A DNA stretch of 64,000 nt from Chrysoperla carnea (GCF_905475395.1 NC_058339.1:38759172-38823171); one strand, 5' to 3'. Shown: positions 22,839 through 34,330, numbered from the stretch's first letter. Made by a program: numbers and translations. The notes: generated from the sequence alone by a model not told the origin.

Positions 22839-24244
22839 TGTGGTGTGAAAAATTGTTTGTAAAATGACTACTTCATTCGACAATCCTTAATGAAAGAGTA
22901 AATGAAATGAATTGTCAAATTAAAGATTGAAATTTGTCAAATTAAAGAAGCTTTTGGATTGATAACGGTCTTTTTTTATACTTAAAATGACTTAATTAAT
23001 GACCCGCCTGTCTATCTGTCCGTAAGCATGATAATTGAAGACAATGAGCATTGGATCCCACAGACCCCTAACATAACTTTTAAATTGTAAGAAAAAGAAG
23101 TTCAGAGCGAAGAAGCGATAAAAATTTTGTTTGTTACGTTTTTACTAAACTTCATCGAAATATCATAATTTCACTATGATATCTAATCCGCTAATGTGAT
23201 ACGATAATCATATATTAAAAAAAAAATTCGGTAAAGTTTCACAAAGAGGGTCCTCTTACACAACGGTTGATCTCGAAGGGCGAGGGTATACCCTTTGTAC
23301 ACATAATCTGGTCAACTTCCTCAGCCATTATTGCAAAAATTACATATTTCGCTTATACTTTGGAGACTGGATTTGGACGGCTGAATGTTCGTTTTTGAAA
23401 TACTCATTATTTCAAAACAAAAATTCAGCCATTTATATAAATTTTCAAAATAGAAAATTTTTCAAGGAGAAACTATTTAATTTTTTACTTGAATTTTAAT
23501 TTTTTCTCTGAAATGTATCAGAATTTGGGAGGTAGTGGTATCTATCTCAACACTTAATTAAAAAAAAAAAAAAAAAAAAAGCGGTCATAACAAAATATGA
23601 AAAGAATGAATTTCAAGTGTCAAATGTTTCAAAAAATCAATAAAAATGTTACCCAAAAATAAAAAACATGAAATTCACATTTTTATAATTTGTCGTATGT
23701 TTCTTTGAATGACTTCAAAAAATTTGTCATTGATAGATATGGAGACATAAATGGGACATAAATGAATAATCATTTACATTCATCAGTTCTCAATCCTTAC
23801 TTCGTTTTGTGTATAGCGTAAAAACAATGATTTTTGGATATATATACCAAATAGACACATTTTTACCTATTTTGTGTGATGATTTAACAGAATGGAATTA
23901 TAAGTACCTTCTAATATATTTTTAAGTATGTGTGTATTGGGAAGATGATTCTTTGGTTTTTTTTTTTGTTTTATTTGGAACAATAAACAAACTGCATGTG
24001 AATTGCATGGGAATTTCGTTTTTGAAGTTTCAACATATTTGTATATATAGAGGGTTTCCTATATTTATAAATACAAATAGTTTTGCTTCATATAGAGTGT
24101 TTTCTAAATACACATTATTTAATATTATGCAATCTAGAAATTCCTCCAAACATTCGTAATTTCGAAAATTGAACATGTATTATTTCAATGGTTAACAATT
24201 CAACCCATTTGACTGACCATCGGTCCAGTGTTCAGTTTCACTTC
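22839..24244. other. Unassigned DNA
   Basis: No gene is supported. There is a CTGTCTATCTGTCCGT patch near 23009 of the kind seen in several dispersed repeats, a somewhat GC-richer patch at 23230-23340, and an A20-21 run at 23560-23580 before GCGGTCATAAC. A 75-codon plus frame at 23932-24159 is not recognised. Confidence 0.5.
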
Positions 24245-24341
24245 AATTAGCCTTTTTCCTTTGAAGATTAAAAAAAGATTATCCCCCTAGTGTTGCCATC
24301 TAGCGGATCTTTTTTTAATCTTCTGAGTAAAAAGGCTAATT
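24245..24341. mobile_element. Short palindromic MITE, copy 1
   Basis: A 97-base element with inverted ends AATTAGCCTTTTTCC / the complement TTTTTACTCAG... continuing AAGATTAAAAAAAGAT on both sides. The core reads CTAGTGTTGCCATCTAG. It lies 110 bases from a second copy. No coding capacity; family not recognised. Confidence 0.75.
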
Positions 24342-24450
24342 AAAGCATTATATTTTTTAAATTTTACTAATAAAAATTTTTAACTAAGTACATAAGACAA
24401 ATTATAAACATTATCATACTATCATTAAATCCGGACATACAATAATTAAT
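24342..24450. other. Spacer between the two palindromic MITEs
   Basis: AT-rich sequence of 109 bases with no feature of its own. Confidence 0.5.
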
Positions 24451-24580
24451 AATTCCAGTCTTTTTTCCTCTGAAGATTAAAAAAAGATTCACTAGATGGC
24501 AACACTAGGGGAGGGGGTACAAATATATCCTGCCATCTAGAGGATCTTTTTTTTAATCTTCAGAGGAAAAAGGCTAATTA
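24451..24580. mobile_element. Short palindromic MITE, copy 2
   Basis: A 130-base copy whose arms (TTTTCCTCTGAAGATTAAAA, then ACTAGATGGCA, and their complements at 24531-24573) pair over about 45 bases; the centre AACACTAGGGGAGGGGGTAC is in the opposite orientation to copy 1. Such a structure can fold into a long hairpin if transcribed. Confidence 0.75.
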
Positions 24581-25379
24581 AAATTTCTTGTCAAAACTTC
24601 AATTAAGAATTCTTGTCGAGCGCATATTTATTGTGGCTCTCAGAGATAAGTTTAACAGTCTATAAAGCAATTCTTAAAAAATTTGTGGAAAATCTATCAT
24701 TTTTCTTAGTAATTAATAAAAAAAGTTTACTCAAAACCCTCGTATTTAAATGAATAGATACATAAAGCATTTAAGTTAATATTTTTTGTTGCATTATTGT
24801 TTAGAAAAACCCACATTTCTATTTTTCTTTCTATCAGAAAATATTACATTTTTGAGATATGCATGGAATCCAAATATAACACACTAAAGCCAACTTTTTA
24901 AAGATGTTTAAGCGACTCGAAGATATTGATAATTTTTCGACCAAGTTAAGAAGCTTGAGTTAGTCGACATTAGTCTGTCAAATAAACCATCCAATAAAGA
25001 TTATCCCGACATTATTCCCGCAAAAAAATTGTTTTCAATTGTATTAAATTTGTGACCGACTAAAACCATTTTCTCGTCAATGGCAATTTTTCTTATTGAT
25101 TTTTCTCAAACGACTCAACTGACAGAATACATGCGTTCCTTCTTAATAGTACAAGAGACGGGATAAGGTTGAACTTCACAAATCTAATAACTAGATGAGA
25201 CCTTTTTTTTAAATTAAATTTTATTGATTTATAAACAAGTCTATCAGTTTTTCAATCCAAGAGTCTTAGTGGCTATTTTTTAATTTAATTAAAATAATTT
25301 AAATCCATTTTCCATGAACAGTTTTTTTGGACACAAGCATATATACCATTATTTTTGTAATTAAATTATCTTTCATTTG
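24581..25379. other. Unassigned AT-rich DNA
   Basis: No gene and no repeat copy recognised. Confidence 0.5.
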
Positions 25380-25488
25380 ATACCAATTTCGATTGGTTAA
25401 CAGATCGGTGTAGACCTGTTCATACCATTTGAACAGGTAAGCTAAAATAGGGAATTACATCGATATGTTAACCAATCGAAATTAGTAT
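25380..25488. repeat. Hairpin element with 33-base arms
   Basis: ATACCAATTTCGATTGGTTA at 25380 and its near-perfect complement ending at 25488 (TTAACCAATCGAAATTAGTAT) form 33-base arms; a second nested pair CCTGTT/AACAGG sits at 25415-25437. A short MITE or hairpin relic; no target duplication could be set. Confidence 0.7.
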
Positions 25489-26700
25489 TACATCAGTATT
25501 TACAAATAATTTAGATTCAACCTGTATCATACAATATTGTATCCATTTATAATCAAACACATAATATAATATAGAATGGTTCTGCCTATCAATAAAGTAA
25601 AGTGCAAATCCATGCTACATGCCATTGGCGCTATATTGTCTCTGTATTCTATTGTGTGTGTGGTAAAAAAAATAAACTAAAAAAAAAACTCTAAAAGTAA
25701 TCATCATCTCTCTGCACTAAGAAAAGACAACGACAAACAGACCGATCAATGAAATACCTCCATATCATCTATCTCTCTGAGAGAGTAAAGAAAAATAGTT
25801 TACAGGATGTACAACAAATATCATTAAATTAGCGCTAGAGTCAATTTTGAGTTTTAGCTGTCGTTACTATTTGTCAATTCTTGTCTATCTTGATATAGAA
25901 ATATGAGCACGATTCAAATCTACTTTCATAAGCAAAGCTTTACAAAGCAGTATTTATCAATAAAAACAAAAATTAGCTAAAAAAATTAATAAATTACGAC
26001 TGTGTTAAATAAAATCTGAAAAAAAGAAAAAGTCCAGTAGTTTACATAGCCACTTTAGTAGGGCCCCCGATTGTTATAGTCGCTGTGTCGCTGCTTTTTA
26101 TCTAGAATCGAGCCCTCTACCCTAGGCATACCGCGTACAAAATTGGTTAAACCTTAAACATAATTTTATATGCACATATTTCACAAGCATAATATCTGTT
26201 GGTGTCGGCGCAGCGAAATAAACTTTTTTCCCCTAGTTTCCCCATATATAGTGGGACATCCTGTAAGAGGAACGAACAGACAAATGGACGGTAAAGTTGT
26301 TTATTGCCCGCACACATCCGGTGGTCATCATCATCATTCATAATCACTTGGACCATCACCATCCTCAAATATAATAGCCTGTGTGTCCATCTATCCTTGG
26401 TTGTCGGTTTAGAATTTAAACTGGAAATCCGCAATCATCTTTTCAGGGGATGAATTTTCATAAGAGATTTGACATTAGAATATATTTGATGGGTGGTTAA
26501 GAGTGAAACAAACTCACTAACTCAGAGTTATGATAAATTATCTATAGTAAATAACTATTATATTAATAGTTACTGAAAGATATATGGCCATTGAAAAATT
26601 TAGTACAGTATATTTTTTATAAAAATTTAGAACAAGACAATAAAAATTTAGAACAAGCCGAGGGTGACAAACATAAGTTCTGAAACATTCTTTACTTGCT
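25489..26700. other. Unassigned DNA including a GC-richer patch at 26050-26440
   Basis: No gene is supported. A 95-codon minus frame (26147-26434) lies in the GC-richer patch and contains a D-rich stretch from a CATCATCATCATT microsatellite; I see no domain. The patch could be exonic or regulatory, but the evidence is only composition. Confidence 0.4.
26108..26150 (-). mobile_element. SINE head fragment, minus strand
   Basis: The complement reads GGTTTAACCAATTTTGTACG, CGGTATGCCTAGGGTAGAGG and GCTCGATTCTAG, matching the region around the B box of the SINE at 13782-14066 (CCAATTCCACCCGCGGTATG... GGTTTGATTCC). Truncated at both ends. Confidence 0.7.
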
Positions 26701-26797
26701 CCTGTGGTGTGTATACTACTTTTATACTGCCCGGCGGAGACGGAAAGTGGTTACTTCTACTTACACAGTGGGCAGAAAGATGACACTTTCTGCATGA
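26701..26797 (+). other. Exon-like open stretch with a splice-donor-like end
   Basis: A plus frame (26704-26925) has unusually balanced composition from 26730 to 26797 (residues such as AETESGYFYLHSGQKDDTFC) and meets GTGAGA at 26798, a fair donor after AAG. Downstream codons revert to AT-driven residues. It might be a decayed or real small exon; no family was recognised. Confidence 0.2.
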
Positions 26798-27218
26798 AGG
26801 TGAGAAAACATAATTTAAATCCATTTGAAAACACTAAGAGCAACTCACCAAACCTACTTAAATTCCTTTCGTTCTTTCCTTTCTTTTATAGACTATCAAC
26901 AAAAACTGATTCTTCTGATTCTTAATACTTTATATAATAATTATTTTATAAATTTTACACAGAGCTTGATTTGACAATTGCTTTTATTTTCAAATCACGG
27001 TTTGACAAGATGGACCAAGATATTTACTTATTTGAAGCTTAGAAAACTAGATTACAAAATCTATAATCTTTCAAAGAAAAAGCAAATGAGTAACTGAGTA
27101 ATAATAGTTAAGTAACTGAGCTAAAACGGAATATCCTGTATAAAAAGTGTTGAATGTCAGTGCTTGCATAATTTTTAGAAAATTAGAAAATTTCAACCTT
27201 TAAATTTATAAATTTTTC
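26798..27218. other. Unassigned AT-rich DNA
   Basis: Nothing recognised. Confidence 0.5.
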
Positions 27219-27536
27219 AATCAAAAGTTGCTTATTTTTTCATAGGAAACGTTTTTTACATTAAAACTTTTGTGGTATCTCTTACGGTTTACAAGATCTT
27301 CACAGACAAGGTCAAAACCCAATTGGCCTATGTTGCTCATTTACGAACTCAAACTACCTTTTTACGCCCTGAGCACGTTATACAAATTGAGGCTTAATAT
27401 ATCTTTTCGTTTTTGAGTAATCTTGTTGACGGACATACGTATACATTTTAGAAACACGCCAATAACAAAATTTTGTTCGTATAATCAATATTTCTAAGCG
27501 TTACAAACTTGGGACTAAAATTAATATGCCTTGATA
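27219..27536 (+). repeat. Family B, copy 2, truncated and interrupted
   Basis: Aligns with the last two thirds of the family B copies at 36.6 and 43.2 kb (CAAAAGTTG, TACAAGAT, CCCAATTGGCCTATGTTGCT, AAGCGTTACAAACTTGGGAC). The left third is missing. Its end at CCTTGATA is split by a hAT-type element and continues for about 25 bases at 28274. Confidence 0.75.
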
Positions 27537-28273
27537 CAGGGTTCGACGATATATATCAATGGATATATATCATGATGTATATCCGAAATATATCCGATAT
27601 ATATCACGTGAATTTTTATGATATATATCAATACAAAAATGATTTAAAAAAATTAAATATTATTTAGTAATTTTTGCCGTTTGTAACTGTATTTCTACTT
27701 CCCAAATTTTGATGGCATTGGAGTAGAGTTAAAACCTACTAAGTTCAAATCGTGTCGTGTCAGAAAAAGTTCGTTACTAAAAAGTAAGTTTAAGTATGAT
27801 TCGGAATCGGAAGATGATCTAGCTTTATCTTCCTTGCAGTCAAACCAAGCACAATTATGAAACGACATTTTTTTTTTTTAATTGATAATTAACAGTTTAT
27901 TACGAATGACTGATGACTGATTTGATAATTAAAAGACTGATTATACTCTAGAGCTATTTTTTGTAATGTTTATTGTTTTGTTACCTAAGTGTAGGCATGA
28001 CCATTGACTGATAAGAATTTATAAAATTGTTTTTTGTTTTAGAGTTGATTTTTATTTATAAAAATTTTATGATTTTGCCTGATCTAGAAGAATATTTTAT
28101 GTTTTGGTTTCATTTGTCTGATTTGAAGTGCCGAAGTAAATAAAACATTTAAAACATTTTAGTTTTTTTTAAATATCAAAATTTTGATATACTTATATCG
28201 GATATATATCAAAAATATCCGATATTTATTATAAATATCAAAATATCGGATAATTTCGAACCCTGCCTTGATA
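27529..28273. other. Paired 8-base target duplications CCTTGATA
   Basis: CCTTGATA occurs at 27529-27536 and 28266-28273, immediately outside the inverted ends of the inserted element. Eight bases is the hallmark of hAT transposition. Confidence 0.88.
27537..28265. mobile_element. Non-autonomous hAT element (729 bp) nested in family B
   Basis: Ends are CAGGGTTCGA and its complement TCGAACCCTG, continuing as CGATATATATC-type words on both sides. The 8-base duplication CCTTGATA and CAGGG ends fit the hAT superfamily. Subterminal regions are full of GATATATATC and ATATCCGATAT words (27548-27625 and 28185-28250), which may be binding sites or simple-sequence drift. The centre (27690-27860) shows short stop-poor plus-strand stretches but no transposase I can recognise. 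Confidence 0.85.
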
Positions 28274-29337
28274 TATACTTGATATATACAGTGTATAAGA
28301 ACGTAGCTGGCTAAACTATAAACAAAAACTAATTCGTAAAAAAAAAAGATTTTTTTGGATACGGATCCAATAAATACAATTTAAAATGACATAGTTGTTA
28401 AAATTTTCAATGTGGTTGCTGAAGAGGTAGGTCCTCTTCTTATTCATATATAATATATATCTCTCTTGATAGTATCCTATTCGTATCTTCCAATAACTTT
28501 ACTAAGTACTATAATTAACTTACCGATTCTTCTTTGAGAGATACAGAGGATTCTACCACAAAATTTTTTAAAACAGGTATACCCATTGTCTTTTATTTAT
28601 TTTTTTTTAACAAAAATGTCTTTTTTTTGTAAAAAAAAAAAAAAAAAGTGTATGTATATAATTATATAGATGAATTGTAATAAATTGTATACATCAAACA
28701 ATATTACATGTCATTAACTCCAAAGAGAGGAAAAGACTCCAAAAAACAACAAAATGATACGTTTTAAGAGTTAGTTGTTATTGGGTGCCCTTTATGAATT
28801 ACCTAATTGGAAGTAACTATATCCAACCTGAAAATTGAAAGAAAAAATTAAAAGATATCGTTACTGTTTGATTGATTTGAGTAGATATTGTTTTTGTCCA
28901 TTTACCTAGATCTAAAAAAAGTAAAAAGTTTCAGTTTAGAATCCCAAATAGCTGGCCCACTCATAGGAAAAGAAGAACTCTAAAGCTAAATTCGCAAAAA
29001 CCGGAGACGGTAGGCACTAGTCAACACTTGTTAAGTTATTATTGTACGTCTATATATATAGTATAAAAGAAAATCACTATCCACGCCTGTTTGTCTATGT
29101 GTCTATCTACTTATCTGCTAGCTCCTTCTAATTCACGCAAAGAATTTTGATACCATGAAGATAATTACATACATATATAATTTTAAATTTTAATTGGCAC
29201 TTGGGGGGGGGGGGGGGCGAAAATTAGGCACATGTCATTATGCATCCATGTATGTGTCGGCAAAATGTATGTGTCGACATCCTTGTGGAATTAAATAAGA
29301 ACTGATTTGAAATACTGACACAGTAGGATCCCTTAAC
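28274..29337. other. Unassigned DNA, with family B remnant at the left edge
   Basis: 28274-28300 completes family B copy 2. No gene follows. There is an A17-18 run at 28631-28648. A GTTTGTCTATGTGTCTATC patch near 29090 resembles tracts in several dispersed repeats. Confidence 0.5.
29203..29217 (+). repeat. Poly(G) run of 15
   Basis: Fifteen consecutive G bases, flanked by CACTT and CGAAAATT, in an otherwise strongly AT-rich region. Poly(G) tracts of this length can form G-quadruplexes and are unstable; the exact length in a raw assembly is uncertain. Confidence 0.85.
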
Positions 29338-29856
29338 GATGTTCCAGCATGGTATTTGCAGTTTCTATGTTAAAGCAATGGTACAATTTTTTTTTCGACA
29401 GAATTTAACGAAAAATTAAATTTAAGAATTTAATAATGCTTACTATTAATTCCCAAAGTTTCAGAAATTTTGACCGTTTAAAATGGGAAATAATTATGCC
29501 AACGTCCCAATTTCGATCAATTTACGTCAAAATTAATATCTCGAAAGTGAAAATTAATTTCTAAATTTTTTTTTTAGAATTGTATTGTATAAACATTTTT
29601 TTCTACTTTTTCTTCAATAGGTATATAATAATATCATAAAAAATAGTTGGAGAGACCGGACATTTTACATGCTTTAAATGGGACATGACCCTCAAAATCG
29701 CGAACTTTGTCTTTAAATATCTCGCGATCTAAACGGTCAAAAATTATGAAATTTTAGGAATTCATAAATAAAGCTATTATAAACCCGAGAAAAAAAATTC
29801 GGCCAAATCTGTCGAAAAGTGATTTCATGCTGGTACTACCTTAAGACTTCATTTCC
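29338..29856. mobile_element. Family H foldback element, near-complete palindrome
   Basis: The left half from CCAGCATG (about 29343) and the complement of the right half (ending CATGCTGG, about 29848) align along most of 500 bases, sharing TTTTTCGACAGAATTT, AATTCCCAAAGTTTCAGAAA, TTTTGACCGTTTAAA and a CGAGATATTAA block near the centre. Half of the element recurs at 42585-42770. No ORF. Foldback-type MITE of unknown superfamily. Confidence 0.75.
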
Positions 29857-29924
29857 AGTTTCCATTTAGTTTTATCAGGAAAAACGAGCCTCGAAAAAGG
29901 TGAGAACACATAATTATGAATTTC

Positions 29925-30110
29925 TTGGTATGTATCTATGTATTCTATGTTTCTATTAACGCAATCTTTGAACGTGAATATCACCCACTTCAAAAAGTCG
30001 GTTTGAATTGAAACTAAAAATAATTTGATGGTGGAAGCGCAGATAACATTCCGTGATGTTAATAAATAATTTTTTAATAAACTAAAAAACTCGCTTGAGT
30101 AGTTAGCCGA
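29925..30110 (+). repeat. Family A copy
   Basis: Carries the modules in order: TATCTATGTATTC... AACGCAATCTTTGAACGTGA, AAGTCGGTTTGAATTGAAAC, ATGGTGGAAGCGCAGATAAC (30029), TTAATAAATAATTTTTTAAT and AACTAAAAAACTCGCTT. From the ATG the frame reads MVEAQITFRDVNK and stops. No target duplication could be set because the right edge abuts repeat D. Confidence 0.7.
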
Positions 30111-30365
30111 ATTGAAAAGTATAAAATCAATATCTTCTCAAAATTCAAAACTTGTATCATTAGCGATTCTGGCTGTGCGTCCATATATCATTCGCGACAT
30201 TGCCCATTCCCTGTCCAGATTGTTTTATCATCTGAAATATTTCTGATTTTAAATAATATAAAAAAAGAATAATTTTGAAAAAAATCATCAAAATCGGATC
30301 TGTTATTGAGGACTCCCTAAGAATGGCTCTTTTATGTATTCCTTTATCCGACCATTAAAAGTCAT
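30111..30365 (+). repeat. Family D, copy 1
   Basis: About 250 bases align with 39345-39600: TATAAAATCAATAT, TATCATTAGCGATTCTGGCT, GACATTGCC, CATCTGAAATATTTCTGA, ATCATCAAAATCGGA and ATGTATTCCTTTA. Same orientation in both copies. No coding frame. Confidence 0.7.
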
Positions 30366-32506
30366 ATTCACCACGTCTTGTTTAATAATAAGTGGACGCA
30401 AAAAAAAAACATTTGTTATGTGAGAATTATTGAAAAATCATTCGATTTTATTACACAAAATATACCGTATATTATTTCTTTTAATATGCCTTCGCTTCGG
30501 AGTCTTAAACAAAAGATTTTAACATTTTTGACATTACTTTAAATCTGTTCTACACTAGTTAATTAGTGGTTGGTTACATCAATGGCTTTTGTGTCCAGGT
30601 GGTATCTTGTTTGACTTGCCATTTTCTCAACTATGTTTTATAGAATATTGGTTCATATCCGTTTTAGCACTTTTTCTTAGCTAATGTGACTCAATTTTAG
30701 ATTCGAGATAAAATTGCTTCTAAATAGCAGTGACAAGTCAATTTCCAACGAAATCAAAATATATTAATTATAAAATTTAATCATCAGAGTTGGGGAATAT
30801 CAGCCAAGTATGTCTAACCATTCTATAATTTAATTGGATCAAATACTCCTGCAAGTTGGAAGTAAGAATTTGCAAACACTCCTAATAATTGGGAAACTGA
30901 GAAGCAAGGGCAATAATGAATTCAGATGAACAAGCGAAGGAATATTTAAATATAAAGTATTCAAAAATCAAGTACATTAATTATATGTAACTTTGAGGGC
31001 CCTAATTTTTTATCCAGTCACTGTTTAAATCTTTACCAAGTTAGTTATAGAAAAGTTAGCATTCCAAAAATTGGTGAAACCAAAAATTAAAAATTCCAGC
31101 TGTGTGACAATGATATTCTGACTAAGGGTTTCCAACGACTCAAAAGGCATCGAGAGAATCGAGAAGGTTAGCTAATAGTGTGGCACATTGAATTTAACTT
31201 TATCTTTAAGGTTTATGTCCTCAGTGAATTTTGATAAAGTTAAATCATATCTGTAAAGATAACTTGATAAGGGTTAAAGACTTTAACTTACAGACCTTTA
31301 TATTAAAAGCTAATTTGTTGGAAACTTTTGAATACCGACTATAGATATATTCCACCAAAATCACACACAAAAAAGTAGATCAAAAGTAATGCCAAAATTA
31401 GTCTGATTTTTTGTGCAAAAAAAATTGCATCAATCTTTCACAAGCGTAATTGGCTAATTGAAATTAAAAACTACTGCTACTGACTTTCGAACCTGTGACT
31501 TTAGGGAATTTAGTATTCTCATTACCTTGGATGATTGTCAAGATACTTTGTCCAGGTTATTTTATCTACTTTTCAAATGGATGCATCATTAGATTTGAAG
31601 AATTTTTACTTTCAAATCAACCTGTAATACATAAATCTGATTTTTATGACAACTCCTATAAAAGCCATGTCACCATTTTTTTTGAAAAAAAATAATAAAA
31701 AACCAATTTATAAAATAATATTCCTCTTAAAAATATTTTATAATTGATAATGATTATAATTTAAAAAAAATAGTCTTTCAAAGGTCATTTTATATTTTTC
31801 CAACCCCCATAGGGGCTCTACATTTTATTGAATCATTATATATATATTTTTATATATCATTTTGACTGTGATATTATATAGAATTTTAATGTCTCTGCGT
31901 TCAAAATATATAATTACGCGAAATAAAAATAATATTTTTATTAAAAACATTCTATTATTTCATTTAAAAACTAATGGTATATAATTTTTAATTTTATTTT
32001 GTAAGTTTCCAAAAATTCCTTTTCTGTCTTTTGATTATCATAATAATCCTTTTTGGATGGTACTTATTATTTTTAAAAGAGTAAAATTTGTATCTCCGAT
32101 ATTTATATATGAAACGGATTTTAATACATTCTTTGTTTTACATGGCAAAATAGATAGTCTTTGTTTCTTAATAAAAACAGGACAAAGGCCCGAGTACATC
32201 GGGGTCCAAAAAATGTTTAATTGTACAACAAGCGTTAATTTAATCAAACATTTCGTTCCACAACAAAACAGAGTATTCGTTTTCCGAAACTTTAAAAATT
32301 AAAAATTCCACTGTCAAAGTGTCTGGCAACGGATATTCAGTTTGTTCGACTGACTTTCAAAATGATTTTTGAATTTTAAAATTTACGTCAACCTATATTA
32401 ATCAATTTACAGCTTGTCACGCAATTAAATTTTTCTCAGGCCTGGAAAAGTAAAGATTTTTAATTGTGACTTATTAAAATGGGTTGCCAAAATATCTATT
32501 CTACTA
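30366..32506. other. Unassigned AT-rich DNA
   Basis: No gene recognised. Overlapping opposite-strand frames of 81 and 69 codons (32057-32302 plus, 32038-32247 minus) show no family. A 13-base inverted repeat ATTTAACTTTATC/GATAAAGTTAAAT lies at 31192-31245. Confidence 0.5.
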
Positions 32507-32940
32507 CTGTGCCCAAAAAATAAGGTGACATTGTATTTACTTTGAAAATTCTTTATTTATTCTTCCAAATCAATTTCATTCCCTTCAAAGTAATCCCCTC
32601 CCGCAATGTAATGCACTAATGCCAACGGATTTTCCGAAACACTGGTTGTAGTCACTTTCCGGGATTGCCTTCAGTTCCGTCTTCGCTACGATTTGAATCT
32701 CCTCTATCATATCAAAACGATTTCCCCAGAGCGGTCTTTTGAGCTTGCTGAACAGCCAGAAGTCGCACGGTGCCAGATCAGGTGAATACGGTCATTGCGG
32801 AACGATATGGGTTCGTGGTGTAAAAACCATGAATAGTCTTTCCACAATTCCGGCCTTTTTAGGCGGATAGCGTTACGCAAATGACGCATAACAAACGCGC
32901 GCAGTTTAAATTCAAATGTCACCTTATTTGTTGAACACAG
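32507..32940 (-). pseudogene. Mariner element, twice deleted, both ends present
   Basis: Flanking TA dinucleotides (32505-32506, 32941-32942) and inverted ends CTGTGCCCAAAAAATAAGG / complement CTGTGTTCAACAAATAAGG bound a 434-base element. On the minus strand the right end runs straight into mid-transposase (same junction as the 16787 copy), continues MRHLRNAIRLKRPELW and WFLHH, then skips the DNAPSHTA catalytic segment, changes frame, and finishes with a C-terminal region (FSKLKRPLWG, GGDYFEGN) and a stop before the left end. It lacks the DNA-binding domain and catalytic residues and could only move with a transposase supplied in trans. Confidence 0.92.
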
Positions 32941-32942
32941 TA

Positions 32943-33768
32943 TGTATTTAGTTAATGAAAATTTTACAAAAAGATTACTTTTAGAAAATCGACAAAAAAC
33001 AACTATATCAAACCATAAGGTTTCGATTAGTTTTACCGACATATAAAATTTTCGTAGACGATTTTTGCTGATATTTCAAAAATATCTTCGTGTTTTAAGG
33101 TTCCCAATCGGGTGAAAATGAAAAAATTGATTATTGACTATGTATTAAAATCTAAAGAAAAAGAAGAAAGAACATATCAATTGGGATATCGAATATTTTC
33201 TCTGCACCCTTTTTGGTACATATTTTAAAACTATGTAATAAATCAAAAAAATATAAATCCCAAAATCACCCATTTATGAAATATTAAAATTCTAAGTTTA
33301 CTTGAACATTTAGGTCGCTAAAAACAATATGGAGAGCCCAAAACTCTGAATATGTATACTTATAAAAAATATTATTTATGAATAGTTTTAGAGTTAAAGT
33401 TAAAGAAAATAATGGATTTAAAAAGATATATGAATGACTTAGTAATTAGGATAATTGTCGCATTCTAAAAGTGTATTTATACATATTTTTAAAAGACATA
33501 TTTACACCTAAAAGTCACATAAAGTCACTATTATTCTTTCTAATTATTATTTTACTCTTAATATTTATTATTCTTTCATTTTAGTGGTTATAATATGCTT
33601 AAAAACCAAAGTACAGGGCATTCAAATTTAATTTCAGTTTTTAAATACACAATAGTACAATTGCACTATTGTTATCTTGGGTCTTTTTGGGCTCTATTGG
33701 GGCACATTTTAATGTAAAAGAAGTATGAATTTGTTTCTAGAAATTTGAGAAAAATTCCATTAATTTTT
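32943..33768. other. Unassigned AT-rich DNA
   Basis: Nothing recognised apart from short homopolymer runs. Confidence 0.5.
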
Positions 33769-34330
33769 AACTTCCCACTATAGGAAGTTATTGTAATGGG
33801 TCCGATTTTCGGAATCCAAATTTTCAACACATCTTTACATTTCATGGTTAGGATAAGGCATTAGCACTAATTTGGAGAAGAAGTATGTGTGTGTATGTAC
33901 GTACGTATGCTCGTAGACATTTTTTCGTCGTCGAAATTGCACGAACAAAAAAATAATATCGACTTATTCGGTAGATCCGTTTCGAGACGGGAGAGCTTTT
34001 TCTTAAATTTTATCCTGATAACTATCACAGGAACAGAAAGTGATATAGATTTCGTTGAAGAGCCGATCGAAGCATATTAATGGCAATATGATCCGAAAAT
34101 AATTTCATAACATTAGGTCGAGTCGTGTCGAGCCGGGCGAGACTTTCCTTAAATTTTTCGTGACTGATTTCGCACGAACAACAAATGATGACTTCGTTAA
34201 GGTGTCTATCAAAGCGCATTAACGGCAATATGATCCGAAAAGATTTGCATGGCATTCGATCGTGCCATTTCGAGTCGGTCGAGTTTTATTTTTTAAATTT
34301 TTTATTACTTTTTAACTTGCTGTGAAGTTA
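33769..34330. repeat. Dispersed repeat with three internal tandem units of up to 146 bases
   Basis: Begins with the small hairpin AACTTCC-CACTATA-GGAAGTT and GTAATGGGTCCGATTTTCGG. Units start near 33939, 34025 and 34171. Units 2 and 3 share GAACA, ATGGCAATATGATCCGAAAA-type sequence (AACGGCAATATGATCCGAAA in unit 3), TCGAGTCG/GAGTCGGTCGAG and CTTAAATTTTT; unit 1 lacks the middle. No coding frame common to the units. Family not identified. Confidence 0.7.

Noticed and set aside
26147..26434. 95-codon minus-strand gene in a GC-richer patch
   Set aside because: No domain, a run of D from a CAT microsatellite, and the frame ends next to a SINE fragment; composition alone is not enough.
32038..32302. 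Opposite-strand gene pair
   Set aside because: The two frames are complementary over nearly the same bases, as expected from a stop-poor stretch; no family recognised.
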